Positions 25,738-33,808 of a DNA stretch of 64,000 nt are shown here, in pieces (within the stretch, counting starts at the first letter, position 1; every line of letters begins with the position of its first letter). The DNA lies in assembly GCA_002377855.1 (NCBI GenBank), contig DFQQ01000024.1, forward strand, positions 50,319 through 114,318, in the 5' to 3' direction. The notes beneath the pieces were generated by a model. It made no database searches, was not told the DNA's origin, and saw only the letters and a list, made by a program, of their open reading frames with translations. The DNA comes from Acidovorax delafieldii. GTDB lineage: Bacteria > Pseudomonadota > Gammaproteobacteria > Burkholderiales > Burkholderiaceae_C. A program made the translations under genes and the position numbers.

Positions 25738-28652
25738 GCGCCACGCCAGCCCGCGCGCCCGCTGCGCCGCGCAAACGCAAGAGCGCCGTTCCCACGGCTA
25801 GCGCAGCGCCCTCGCAAGAAGCCATGGCCCCCGCGCCTGGCGCGCCTGGCAGCCCCGCCGCCCAGTGGCTGCAGGGCCGGGGCTGGCAACCCTTTCCGTT
25901 TCAGCAACAGGTGTGGCAGGCCATGGCCGAGGGCCGCTCGGGCCTGCTGCACGCCACCACGGGCGCGGGCAAGACCTACGCCGTGTGGCTGGGCGCGCTG
26001 CAGCACTTGGCACATCCTTCAACCGTTCGGGCTGAGCCTGTCGAAGCCGGGAAGCCGCACATCCCACCCGCACCCGTTCGGGCTGAGCTTGTCGAAGCCG
26101 GGGCAAGCGCGGGTGCAGGCCCTTCGACAAGCTCAGGGCGAACGGTTCAACAAACGCATCCTGCCGTGCCAGCGGACGCAGGCACCAGCACCAGCACCAG
26201 CACCAGCACCGCCACCCGCGCCCGCCGCGCCACCGCCCCACCCCTCACCGCGCTGTGGATCACCCCCATGCGCGCGCTCGCCGCCGACTCGCTGCGCGCC
26301 CTGCAGGAGCCCCTTCCCGCGCTGGCCCCCCACTGGACCAGCGGCCTGCGCACGAGCGACACCGCCAGCGGCGAGCGTGCCGCGCAAGACAGGCGCCTGC
26401 CCACCGTGCTGGTGACCACGCCCGAGAGCGTGTCGCTGCTGCTGGCCCGCGCCGATGCGCACGAGCGCCTTTGCAGCGTGCAGCTGGTGGTGGTAGACGA
26501 GTGGCACGAGCTGGTGGGCAACAAGCGCGGCGTGCAGGTGCAGCTGGCGCTGGCACGCCTGTCGGGCTGGAACCCGCGCTTGCAGGTGTGGGGCATGTCG
26601 GCCACGCTGGGCAACCTGCCGGACGCGCTGGCCACGCTGATGCCCACCCTGCCCCCGCGTGCACCGCGCCGCGCCAAGCCGCTGCTGGTGCAGGGCCGCG
26701 TTGACAAGACGCTGCAGGTGCAGGTGCTGCTGCCCGAACGCGTGGAGCGCTTTGCGTGGGCGGGGCACATGGGCCTGTCGCTGCTGCCGCAGGTGGTGCA
26801 GTCCATTGAGGCCAGCGCATCGACGCTGGTCTTTACCAACACCCGATCGCAATCCGAGCGCTGGTACCAGGCGCTGCTGGAGGCGCGGCCCGACTGGGCG
26901 GGCACGATCGCGCTGCACCATGGGTCGCTCAGCGGCGAGGTGCGCGGCTGGGTGGAGGCGGGGCTCAAGGCGGGCACATTGAAGGCAGTGGTGTGCACGT
27001 CCAGCCTGGACCTGGGCGTGGATTTTTTGCCGGTGGAGCAGGTGCTGCAGATCGGATCGGCCAAAGGCGTGGCGCGGCTGGTGCAGCGCGCGGGCCGCTC
27101 GGGCCACGCGCCGGGGCGCACCAGCAGCATCACGCTGGTGCCCACGCACAGCCTGGAGCTGGTGGAGGCCGCGGCGGCCCGGCAGGCGCTGGCCGAAGGC
27201 CGCATCGAAGACCGCCACACGCCCCGCGCGCCGCTGGATGTGCTGGTGCAGCACCTGGTGACGATTGCGCTGGGCGGCGGCTTTGTGCCCGATGCCTTGC
27301 TGGCGGAAGTGCGCCGCGCCCCGGCCTACGCCACGTTGGCCGACAACGACTGGCAGTGGGCGCTGCAGTTTGTGCGCCAGGGCGGCGCCTCGCTGGCCAA
27401 CTACCCCGACTTTCACCGCGTGGTGCCCGATGAAGACGGCGTGTGGCGCATGCCCGATGCGCGCCTGGCGCGGCGCCACCGCAGCAACATCGGCACCATC
27501 GTGAGCGACGCGAGCATGCAGGTGCAATTTGTCAGCGGCGGACGGCTGGGCTCGGTGGAAGAGAGCTTCATCGCGCGCCTGAAACCCGGCGACGTGTTCA
27601 TGTTTGCCGGCCGCTTGCTGGAGCTGGTGCGCACGCAGCAGATGACGGCCTATGTGCGCACCGCGCCCAAGGGCAGCGCCGCCCTGCCGCGCTGGAACGG
27701 CGGGCGCATGCCGCTGTCGAACACACTGGCCGACGCCATGCTGCGCCAGCTGGAGCAGGCCGAGCACGGCCTCTACGCATCGCCCGAAATGCGCTGCGCG
27801 CGTCCGCTGCTGGAGCTGCAGCACGCCTGGTCCGCCTTGCCCACGCCAAGCCGCCTGGTGGCGGAGGTGCTGCACACACGCGAAGGCTGGCACCTGTACC
27901 TGTACCCGCTGGCGGGGCGGCTGGTGCACCTGGGGCTGGCGGGGCTGCTGGCATGGCGCGCATCGCAGCAGGTGCCCAACACGTTCTCGATCGCCGTCAA
28001 CGACTACGGTCTGGAGCTCCTGTCGGCCAAGCCGTTGGACTGGCCCGCGCTGCTGCCCCACCTGATCGGCGAGGCCACGCACAGCACCGTGGGGGAAGGA
28101 CTGGAGGGAGGGCTGGAAGATGAAGTGCTGGCCAGCCTGAACGCCACCGAGATGGCGCGCAGGCGCTTTCGCGAGATTGCGCGGATTGCCGGGCTCATCT
28201 TTCAAAGCCACCCCGGCGAGCAGCGCAGCAGCCGGCAGCTGCAAGCATCGTCGTCGCTGTACTACGACGTGTTTGCGCAGTACGACCCGGACAACCTGCT
28301 GCTGGCCCAGGCCCGCGCCGAGCTGCTGGTGCAAGAGCTGGACATGGCGCGCCTGGCGCAGACGCTGCAGCGCATGAAGGGTCAGCAACTGTCCGTCCAC
28401 ACGCTGGAGCGACCCACTCCGTTTGCCCTGCCGCTGATGGTGGAGCGCTTTCGCGAGCGGCTGAGCACCGAGAGCCTGGGCGACCGGCTGGAGCGCATGG
28501 TGCAGGCGCTGGAAGTGGCCGCAGACAACACCATGGGCACGCACATGGTGCAAGAGCGTGACACCACCCACTGGGACCTGGAGCGCGATGCACCCGAGCG
28601 CCGCACCGCCCGACGCGCAGCGGCCCCCCGCCGGGGACGGCACGGGTTCTGA
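25734..28652 (+). CDS. Ligase-associated DEXH-box helicase (Lhr-like)
   Basis: A 972-residue superfamily-2 DNA helicase of the short Lhr type. The start is GTG at 25734, overlapping the ligase stop (GTGA). Motif I, HATTGAGKTYA, is near residues 71-81, motif Ia LWITPMRALAADSLRALQ near 174, motif II VVVDEWHELVGNKRG near 254, and motif VI RLVQRAGRSGH near 445; the Lhr winged-helix and C-terminal domains follow. Odd: between motifs I and Ia (about residues 94-169) lies a low-complexity insert encoded by three dispersed TTCGAC...GCTCAG elements and a Thr-Ser run. The helicase core looks complete otherwise. It works with the exonuclease, ligase and PdeM. Confidence 0.94.
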   Translation: MSATPARAPAAPRKRKSAVPTASAAPSQEAMAPAPGAPGSPAAQWLQGRGWQPFPFQQQVWQAMAEGRSGLLHATTGAGKTYAVWLGALQHLAHPSTVRAEPVEAGKPHIPPAPVRAELVEAGASAGAGPSTSSGRTVQQTHPAVPADAGTSTSTSTSTATRARRATAPPLTALWITPMRALAADSLRALQEPLPALAPHWTSGLRTSDTASGERAAQDRRLPTVLVTTPESVSLLLARADAHERLCSVQLVVVDEWHELVGNKRGVQVQLALARLSGWNPRLQVWGMSATLGNLPDALATLMPTLPPRAPRRAKPLLVQGRVDKTLQVQVLLPERVERFAWAGHMGLSLLPQVVQSIEASASTLVFTNTRSQSERWYQALLEARPDWAGTIALHHGSLSGEVRGWVEAGLKAGTLKAVVCTSSLDLGVDFLPVEQVLQIGSAKGVARLVQRAGRSGHAPGRTSSITLVPTHSLELVEAAAARQALAEGRIEDRHTPRAPLDVLVQHLVTIALGGGFVPDALLAEVRRAPAYATLADNDWQWALQFVRQGGASLANYPDFHRVVPDEDGVWRMPDARLARRHRSNIGTIVSDASMQVQFVSGGRLGSVEESFIARLKPGDVFMFAGRLLELVRTQQMTAYVRTAPKGSAALPRWNGGRMPLSNTLADAMLRQLEQAEHGLYASPEMRCARPLLELQHAWSALPTPSRLVAEVLHTREGWHLYLYPLAGRLVHLGLAGLLAWRASQQVPNTFSIAVNDYGLELLSAKPLDWPALLPHLIGEATHSTVGEGLEGGLEDEVLASLNATEMARRRFREIARIAGLIFQSHPGEQRSSRQLQASSSLYYDVFAQYDPDNLLLAQARAELLVQELDMARLAQTLQRMKGQQLSVHTLERPTPFALPLMVERFRERLSTESLGDRLERMVQALEVAADNTMGTHMVQERDTTHWDLERDAPERRTARRAAAPRRGRHGF
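26023..26213. repeat. REP-like elements and (CACCAG)n inside the helicase gene
   Basis: Three copies of the element CGTTCGGGCTGAGCCTGTCG (26023-26049 and 26073-26100 in one orientation, 26120-26145 inverted) followed by a GCACCA hexanucleotide run at about 26181-26213. In the helicase frame they read VRAEPVEAG, VRAELVEAG, PSTSSGR and TSTSTSTST. All insert lengths keep the frame. Confidence 0.85.
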
Positions 28653-28720
28653 CCCGGTTGCCGAGGGTATTGCGCCGCAGCTGCACACGCTGCACCGGCC
28701 GTCGGTATGCTCGATTTCCC

Positions 28721-29449
28721 ATGGCTGTTTTGACATCACTCCACCCAGCGCAGTACCCGCCCACCCACGCCGCCCCCACGGGCGCGTGCATGCTCACCCT
28801 GCCCTGCAGCACGCTCCTGGGGCTGTTGCCAGGGCGCGCCGTGTGGTGGCCCCAGGCCGGCTGCCTGCTGGTGGCCGATGTGCATTTTGGTAAGGCGGCC
28901 AGTTTTCGCCATGCGGGCCAGCCGGTGCCTAACGGCACCACGGCCGACAACATTGCCCGGCTGGACACTTTGCTGGCGTCCACCGGCGCACACCGGCTGG
29001 TCTTCTTGGGCGACTTTTTGCACGCGCGCGGCGGTGCGCAAGCGGCCCTGTGGCAGCAACTGCGTGCCTGGCGGGCGCGGCATGCGCATGTCGCCATGGA
29101 CCTGGTGCTGGGCAACCACGACCGCCATGCCGGCACGCCGCCCGCCGACCTGGAAATTGCACTGCAGGAGGAGCCGTGGGCACCCGTGCGAGGGGCGCCG
29201 GTGCTGGCAGCCCACCATCCTCAGCACGCAGGGGGGCACACCGTGCTGGCAGGGCACTTGCACCCATCGGTGGTGCTGCACGGCCCGGCGCGCGACCGCC
29301 TGCGCCTGCCGTGCTTCGCGTGGCAGCCCGGGCTGCTGGTGCTGCCCGCATTTGGCGCCTTTACGGGCAGCCATGCACACGCGGTTCCAGCGGGCGCTCA
29401 GGCCTATGCGATTGCGGGCACGCGCGTAGTGCGGGTGCCGGGCGGGTAG
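28721..29449 (+). CDS. pdeM: Ligase-associated DNA damage response endonuclease PdeM (metallophosphoesterase)
   Basis: About 242 residues, the phosphoesterase (MPE) member of the ligase cluster, thought to cleave DNA phosphodiesters or process ends. Calcineurin-like motifs are all visible: VADVHFG (DxH), FLGDFLHARGG (GDxxH), VLGNHDRH (GNHD), and VLAGHLHPSV (GHxHP), with HHPQHAGG between. I use the ATG at 28721; ATGs at 28658 and 28790 are alternatives, and none has a strong ribosome-binding site. It follows the helicase by about 70 bp. Confidence 0.9.
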   Translation: MAVLTSLHPAQYPPTHAAPTGACMLTLPCSTLLGLLPGRAVWWPQAGCLLVADVHFGKAASFRHAGQPVPNGTTADNIARLDTLLASTGAHRLVFLGDFLHARGGAQAALWQQLRAWRARHAHVAMDLVLGNHDRHAGTPPADLEIALQEEPWAPVRGAPVLAAHHPQHAGGHTVLAGHLHPSVVLHGPARDRLRLPCFAWQPGLLVLPAFGAFTGSHAHAVPAGAQAYAIAGTRVVRVPGG

Positions 29450-29808
29450 CACCGGCGCACCACAGCGGTTTTCCGTGAGACAGCGGGGCATGCAACGCGG
29501 CGGAAACAGTGCTCTTCAGAGTTTCAATGCACGGTTGCCTGGGCTGGCGATGCAGCTCACGGCAACCCACCTGCGCACGCACGGGCGCGCCCCAGCCGAA
29601 GGCATGGGGGCTGAACTCGTGTGCAATGCCCAAAACTTCACATTCCCGCATGTAACCGTTGGCAACCTCGTCGCCACGCCCCGCCATCACAGGCAAACTC
29701 CAGCCACGCCGCAGCCCCGATGGCCGCGTTCGCGGACGCTGCCGACAACCAGCGTTACTCCCTCAACAACAAAGCGGCAGCGCGAGGAGCGCGACGCCAC
29801 CACCGACC
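29450..29808. other. Intergenic region, 359 bp
   Basis: Between pdeM and the Sel1-repeat gene. Short open frames exist on both strands but none has recognisable family sequence or a supported start. An AGGAG at about 29784 is too far upstream of the Sel1 ATG to be its ribosome-binding site. Confidence 0.4.
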
Positions 29809-30642
29809 ATGCACCTTCACCGTTCACGCTTTTCCCAATGGATTACCGCTGCCTGCCTGGGCACTGCACTGCTCACAGGCGCGGCCTGGTCAGGCACCGC
29901 TGAAGGCGTGCGCGCCTACGACAGGGGCCAATTCGTGCAGGCGCTGAAGGAGTTGCAGCCAGCAGCCCAGGGCGGCGACGCCGAGGCCCAATTCCACCTG
30001 GCACTGATGCACGACTTTGGTCGCGGTGTACCACTGGACCACGCCAAGGCCGCCGCCCTGTACCGCAAGGCCGCCGAACAGGGCCATGCGGATGCGCAAT
30101 ACCACTTGGCCGTTTCCTACGATGATGGCGAGGGCGTACCGCAAGACTACAAGCAGGCCGTGTATTGGTACACCAAGGCGGCCAACCAAGGGCTGGCCAA
30201 GGCCCAGTACAACCTGGGCGTTTCGTACGACAAGGGCGAAGGCGTGGCCAAGGACCACAAGATCGCCGCGCAGTGGTACCGCAAAGCCGCAGACCAGGGC
30301 GACTCTGACGCCCAATACAACCTGGGGGTGTCCTACGACGAGGGAGAAGGCGTAGAGCAAGACCACAAGCAGGCTGTGGCCTGGTACCGCAAGGCCGCTG
30401 CGCAAAATCATGTGCGCGCGCAGTACAACCTGGCTGTTTCTTACGACGATGGCGAGGGGGTGGCGCAGGACAAGAAGCAGGCGGTGCACTGGTACACCAA
30501 GGCGGCAGAGCAAGGCGACGCCGACGCGCAGCAGAACTTGTCGGTCATGTACGGCAAGGGTGAAGGCGTGGCACGCGACGCGGCCAAGTCACGCTACTGG
30601 GCCCGCAAAGCCCGCGAATCAAGGGCGCGGGAAGAAAATTGA
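29809..30642 (+). CDS. Sel1-repeat (SLR/TPR-like) exported protein
   Basis: A 277-residue protein. The ATG at 29809 gives an N-terminal signal sequence (WITAACLGTALLTGAAWSG). Residues about 50-270 comprise six 36-residue Sel1 repeats of the form ADAQYNLGVSYDDGEGVxQD then KQAVxWYRKAAEQG, which stack as an alpha-solenoid for protein-protein contacts. The repeats are unusually alike, and the underlying DNA is a 108-bp periodic repeat. Periplasmic Sel1 proteins often act as scaffolds or regulators. An intrinsic terminator follows by 10 bp. Confidence 0.93.
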   Translation: MHLHRSRFSQWITAACLGTALLTGAAWSGTAEGVRAYDRGQFVQALKELQPAAQGGDAEAQFHLALMHDFGRGVPLDHAKAAALYRKAAEQGHADAQYHLAVSYDDGEGVPQDYKQAVYWYTKAANQGLAKAQYNLGVSYDKGEGVAKDHKIAAQWYRKAADQGDSDAQYNLGVSYDEGEGVEQDHKQAVAWYRKAAAQNHVRAQYNLAVSYDDGEGVAQDKKQAVHWYTKAAEQGDADAQQNLSVMYGKGEGVARDAAKSRYWARKARESRAREEN

Positions 30643-30651
30643 TGGAATGCA

Positions 30652-30675
30652 AGGGCCTCATCGGAGGCCCTTTTT
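30652..30675 (+). terminator. Rho-independent terminator
   Basis: AGGGCCTC-ATCG-GAGGCCCT, a perfect 8-bp stem with a tetraloop, followed by TTTT, directly after the Sel1-repeat gene. Confidence 0.92.
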
Positions 30676-30925
30676 ACGGGATGCCGGCCGGGGAACAACT
30701 GCTTGGTGAAGCTTCGATGTCGCAGGTTGAAGCACCTTGTGCAGCGAACGGATGACCGCAGTTCGGAACGTGCGCTTTGGGCCATAGCAGCCCTTCGGTA
30801 ACACCACCACGAAGCAGCGGTTCAGTCGCAAACCTCTGCTTGGAGATCCGAGCGTGCTGTTTAGGCCCAGCCTGTTGGCAAGCTATAGTCTGTTGGACAG
30901 CACACTACCCCATCTCGGTAGCTAA

Positions 30926-31291
30926 ATGAAGGTCATGATTCTTTTGAGAAAAGAAACCTTGAGTCTGTGGTTGTGGATCTTTCTGACACTTGCTCAGTGG
31001 TCCAGGCAATTTATGAATGAGTCTTTCCGCCCCCAAACAGGTACTGCAAGTGCTCGTTTTTTTCAGTACCCAGAAATTGTTGCATTTGAGGCATGCGTTG
31101 TGCTGGGTCTCCTTGCACTTACATGCGTGCTAGGGATTAGGCAACGCTGGATTGTCATTTGCGCTTGCGCTGTGACATTGGCAATCGCGTTCTACCACCA
31201 AGACACGTACTCTATTGGTGTGGATATGTTGCTGATACTTGCAGTCACGCCAGTAATTGCGGCATACCTAAAACCAGAGAGACTTGTCTAA
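30926..31291 (+). CDS. Hypothetical small membrane protein, low GC
   Basis: A 121-residue protein with three likely membrane helices (about residues 13-28, 50-72 and 76-112, the last possibly two). I recognise no family. The coding sequence is visibly richer in A/T than its neighbours (codons such as ATT, TTT, ACA and GTT are frequent), so recent acquisition is plausible. It stands alone, with 283 bp upstream and 176 bp downstream, and the regulatory sequences are unclear. The gene is real only if the initiation at 30926 holds; MKVMILLRKE is an acceptable membrane-protein start. Confidence 0.55.
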   Translation: MKVMILLRKETLSLWLWIFLTLAQWSRQFMNESFRPQTGTASARFFQYPEIVAFEACVVLGLLALTCVLGIRQRWIVICACAVTLAIAFYHQDTYSIGVDMLLILAVTPVIAAYLKPERLV

Positions 31292-31467
31292 CGTGGCAGT
31301 CATCAAGCTTGCCCAGCAAGGGAGGTTAGCTTATTTTGCCCGTTGAAGGTCCGGTTTCGTTTGCGATAACCGGCCGCTACCGGCCGGAATCGGACCCGGA
31401 ATATAGCGAGCACCTCACAGCAAAGGTGCCGCAGAGGGCCCGAAACCAAGCCCTGCAAGCAACACCA

Positions 31468-32757
31468 TCACCCCGCAGCCACAGCCGCAGGCCGCGCCAT
31501 CCGTGCCGCCAGGCCTACCCCGACAAACGCGGCCGACACCACGCTGAGCGTCAGGGTCGCGGCGGAGCCGAAGAAGATGCCCGAGGTCATGCCCCGGTCC
31601 AGCAGGGCACCGAACACTGGAGCCGCCAGGCAAAAGCCCAGGTCCAGGCCCGAGTACACCGTGCCGTAGACGCGACCGGTGGCGCCAGGAGGGGCTGCTC
31701 GCTTGATGAGCATGTCGCGCGACGGGCCAGCCAGCCCCGTCCCCACCCCCGCGATGGATGCCACCACCACGGCGGCGATGCCGGGTAGCCAGCCGGTGCC
31801 CACCAGCACCAGCAGCGCGGCAGAGCCCAGCAGGCAGACCGAGATCACTTTCTCTAGCCGCTGCACGCGGCCCACCAGAAAGCCCCCGGCCACCATGCCC
31901 GCAGCGCCGCACAGCATGTAACCCGTAACGACCATGGCCGTCAGGCTCAGGGGCAGGCCGTACATGGACTGCAGCGCAGGGCTGGCAAAGCTCTGGATGG
32001 CGCTGAGCGCGCAGGTGCTCCAGAAAAAGAACGAAAAGCACAGCCACACCGATGGCAGCTTGAGGAAAGCCATGGGGTGCTCGGGCTTGCCGGCCTGAGC
32101 GCCGCCGCCCTTGGCCTGGTGGGCCCATTCACCCTGGCGGTCGTCCAACGCATCGCGGTGGATGACCATGATGGCCAGCACCAGCAGAGCAAGCGCGGCG
32201 CCCCCCAGGCTGGCCGTGCGCCAGGAACCTGTGGCCGTGGCAATGCCGGCCATGAACACCGGTGCGGTGGCCCAGCCCAGGTTGCCGCTGATGCCGTGCA
32301 CCGCAAACGCGTGGCCCAGCCGCTGGGGTGACACGCGCTTGTTCAAGATGGTGAAGTCCACGGGGTGAAACGGTGCATTGCCCAAGCCTGCCAGCGCTGC
32401 CGCGACGACCAGCCCGACGTAGCCCTGGGCCGTGCCTGCCACCAGCCCGGCCGCCGCAAAGCTAGACAGCGCAAAGAACATGATGGGCCGCGCGCCCACC
32501 CGATCCACCAGGAAGCCCGCCAATGCCTGCCCCACGCCCGAGATGACAAAGAAAACGGACACCAGCAAGCCCAGTTCGGAGTAGCTGAAACCGAACTCGG
32601 CAATCAACCACGGAAACAGCGGAGGCAGCAGCATGTGAAAGAAGTGCGAACTGCCATGGGCAAGGCCTACAAGCCCGATGGTGCGGGCGTCTTGCCGAAA
32701 CGGCACGGCGTTGGCTGCGCCGGGACTGGGGTGATTGCCAGAGGATGCGGTGGTCAT
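31468..32757 (-). CDS. Major facilitator superfamily transporter
   Basis: A 429-residue MFS permease with 12 predicted helices. The N-terminus GLVGLAHGSSHFFHMLLPPL, followed by FGFSYSELGLLVS, matches the fosmidomycin-resistance/YfkF-like branch. Motif A-like loops are GFLVDRVGARP and a second GFLVGRVQRLEKV in the C-terminal half. It is divergent from the AraC-type regulator 64 bp away, which probably controls it; the substrate is unknown (drug or small carboxylate). Confidence 0.92.
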   Translation of the reverse strand: MTTASSGNHPSPGAANAVPFRQDARTIGLVGLAHGSSHFFHMLLPPLFPWLIAEFGFSYSELGLLVSVFFVISGVGQALAGFLVDRVGARPIMFFALSSFAAAGLVAGTAQGYVGLVVAAALAGLGNAPFHPVDFTILNKRVSPQRLGHAFAVHGISGNLGWATAPVFMAGIATATGSWRTASLGGAALALLVLAIMVIHRDALDDRQGEWAHQAKGGGAQAGKPEHPMAFLKLPSVWLCFSFFFWSTCALSAIQSFASPALQSMYGLPLSLTAMVVTGYMLCGAAGMVAGGFLVGRVQRLEKVISVCLLGSAALLVLVGTGWLPGIAAVVVASIAGVGTGLAGPSRDMLIKRAAPPGATGRVYGTVYSGLDLGFCLAAPVFGALLDRGMTSGIFFGSAATLTLSVVSAAFVGVGLAARMARPAAVAAG

Positions 32758-32793
32758 GGGTTGATCTTAGGCAGGCCTTGATCGGCAGGTTTA

Positions 32794-32816
32794 CGATAGC
32801 CGGCCAATTACTATCG
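32794..32816. promoter_or_regulatory. Inverted repeat in the MFS/AraC intergenic region
   Basis: CGATAG and CTATCG are perfect inverted arms with an 11-bp spacer, centred in the 64-bp gap between two divergent genes and ending 6 bp from the AraC-type ATG. It is a probable regulator-binding site; that AraC binds it is inference. Confidence 0.55.
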
Positions 32817-32821
32817 CAAAT

Positions 32822-33745
32822 ATGCCAAAACCCGCAACCGCAACCGCTACAGCACGTGCAGCCGCGCTGCACGGCCCCGTGCCACCGCGCCGCGCCCGAC
32901 GGGCCGTGTCCTATGTGGACTCGATGACCCCGCACCTGTTCGTTCCCACCCCCCAGCGGCCGGTGCGGGCCAAAGCCCGGCAGTTGTGTGCCGACACCCA
33001 GGTGATGCCGCACAGCCACCCCTGGGCGCAAGTGGCCATTTCCACCACGGGGGTGATCCAGCTCACCGTAGACCGGGGCACCTACATCGTTCCGCCCTCG
33101 CGCGCGCTGTGGATACCCCCGGGCATGGTGCATGCGGTGACCATGGTGGAGGACGCGGAGATGCGTACGCTGTACTTTCACCAGCCGCGCGGGCGTTGCG
33201 GCCCAGCGGCACTGGGCAGTCGTGGGACGACCGCCGAGCAAAGCGCCTGGCGACAGTGCCGGGTGCTGGAGGCCTCGGACCTGCTGCGCGCCGTGGTGCG
33301 CGAGATGCCCACCACCCCCGACGACGACACCGCGCCAGATGCCGCCACGCTGCTGCGCGAACGCCACCTGAGCGCCCTGCTGTGCGATGAGCTGGCACGC
33401 GCCGCCCCGGTGCGGCTGGGCGTGGATTTGCCACGTGACAAGCGCCTGCGCCAGTTGTGCGAAGCCGTGCTGGCAGACCCCACCCGCCACACCACGCTGC
33501 AAGCCTGGGCGCAGGACACGGGCGCCAGCCTGCGCACCGTGGCGCGGCTGTTTCGCACCGAGCTGGGCAGCACCTTCACGCAGTGGCGCCAGCAGGTCAT
33601 TCTGGCCAAGGCCGTGTCGCTGGCGGCGGGCCGCATGCCCATGGGGCAGATCGCGACCGAGCTGGGCTACAGCCCCAGTGCCTTCAGCGCCATGGTGCGC
33701 AAATCGGTGGGGCAGCCGCCAGGGCAGTTTCTGGGGCAGCGCTGA
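32822..33745 (+). CDS. AraC-family transcriptional regulator
   Basis: A 307-residue regulator. A basic/Ala-rich N-terminus is followed by a cupin-like ligand domain (about residues 55-130: MPHSHPWAQVAISTTGVIQLTVDRGTYIVPPSRALWIPPGMVHAV). The C-terminal AraC DNA-binding domain (about 205-300) has two HTHs: TLQAWAQDTGASLRTVARLFRTELG and PMGQIATELGYSPSAFSAMVRKSVG, ending PPGQFLG. It likely activates the divergent MFS gene. Confidence 0.92.
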   Translation: MPKPATATATARAAALHGPVPPRRARRAVSYVDSMTPHLFVPTPQRPVRAKARQLCADTQVMPHSHPWAQVAISTTGVIQLTVDRGTYIVPPSRALWIPPGMVHAVTMVEDAEMRTLYFHQPRGRCGPAALGSRGTTAEQSAWRQCRVLEASDLLRAVVREMPTTPDDDTAPDAATLLRERHLSALLCDELARAAPVRLGVDLPRDKRLRQLCEAVLADPTRHTTLQAWAQDTGASLRTVARLFRTELGSTFTQWRQQVILAKAVSLAAGRMPMGQIATELGYSPSAFSAMVRKSVGQPPGQFLGQR

Positions 33746-33808
33746 GCGCAAGGGCCTGCCCGCTACAGCGCACTTCGACGCAGGGGGCAGCAGGGGCCGC
33801 CCTGCACA

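Noticed and set aside
26133..28739. An 868-codon minus-strand frame opposite the helicase
   Set aside because: Its composition is Gln/His/Arg/Ala-rich, typical of antisense to a high-GC gene; the plus-strand helicase has all its motifs.
31285..31327. attC-like integron site after the low-GC gene
   Set aside because: GTCTAAC and GTTAGCT resemble attC ends, but the second does not fit GTTRRRY, the spacing is too short, and no integrase is present.
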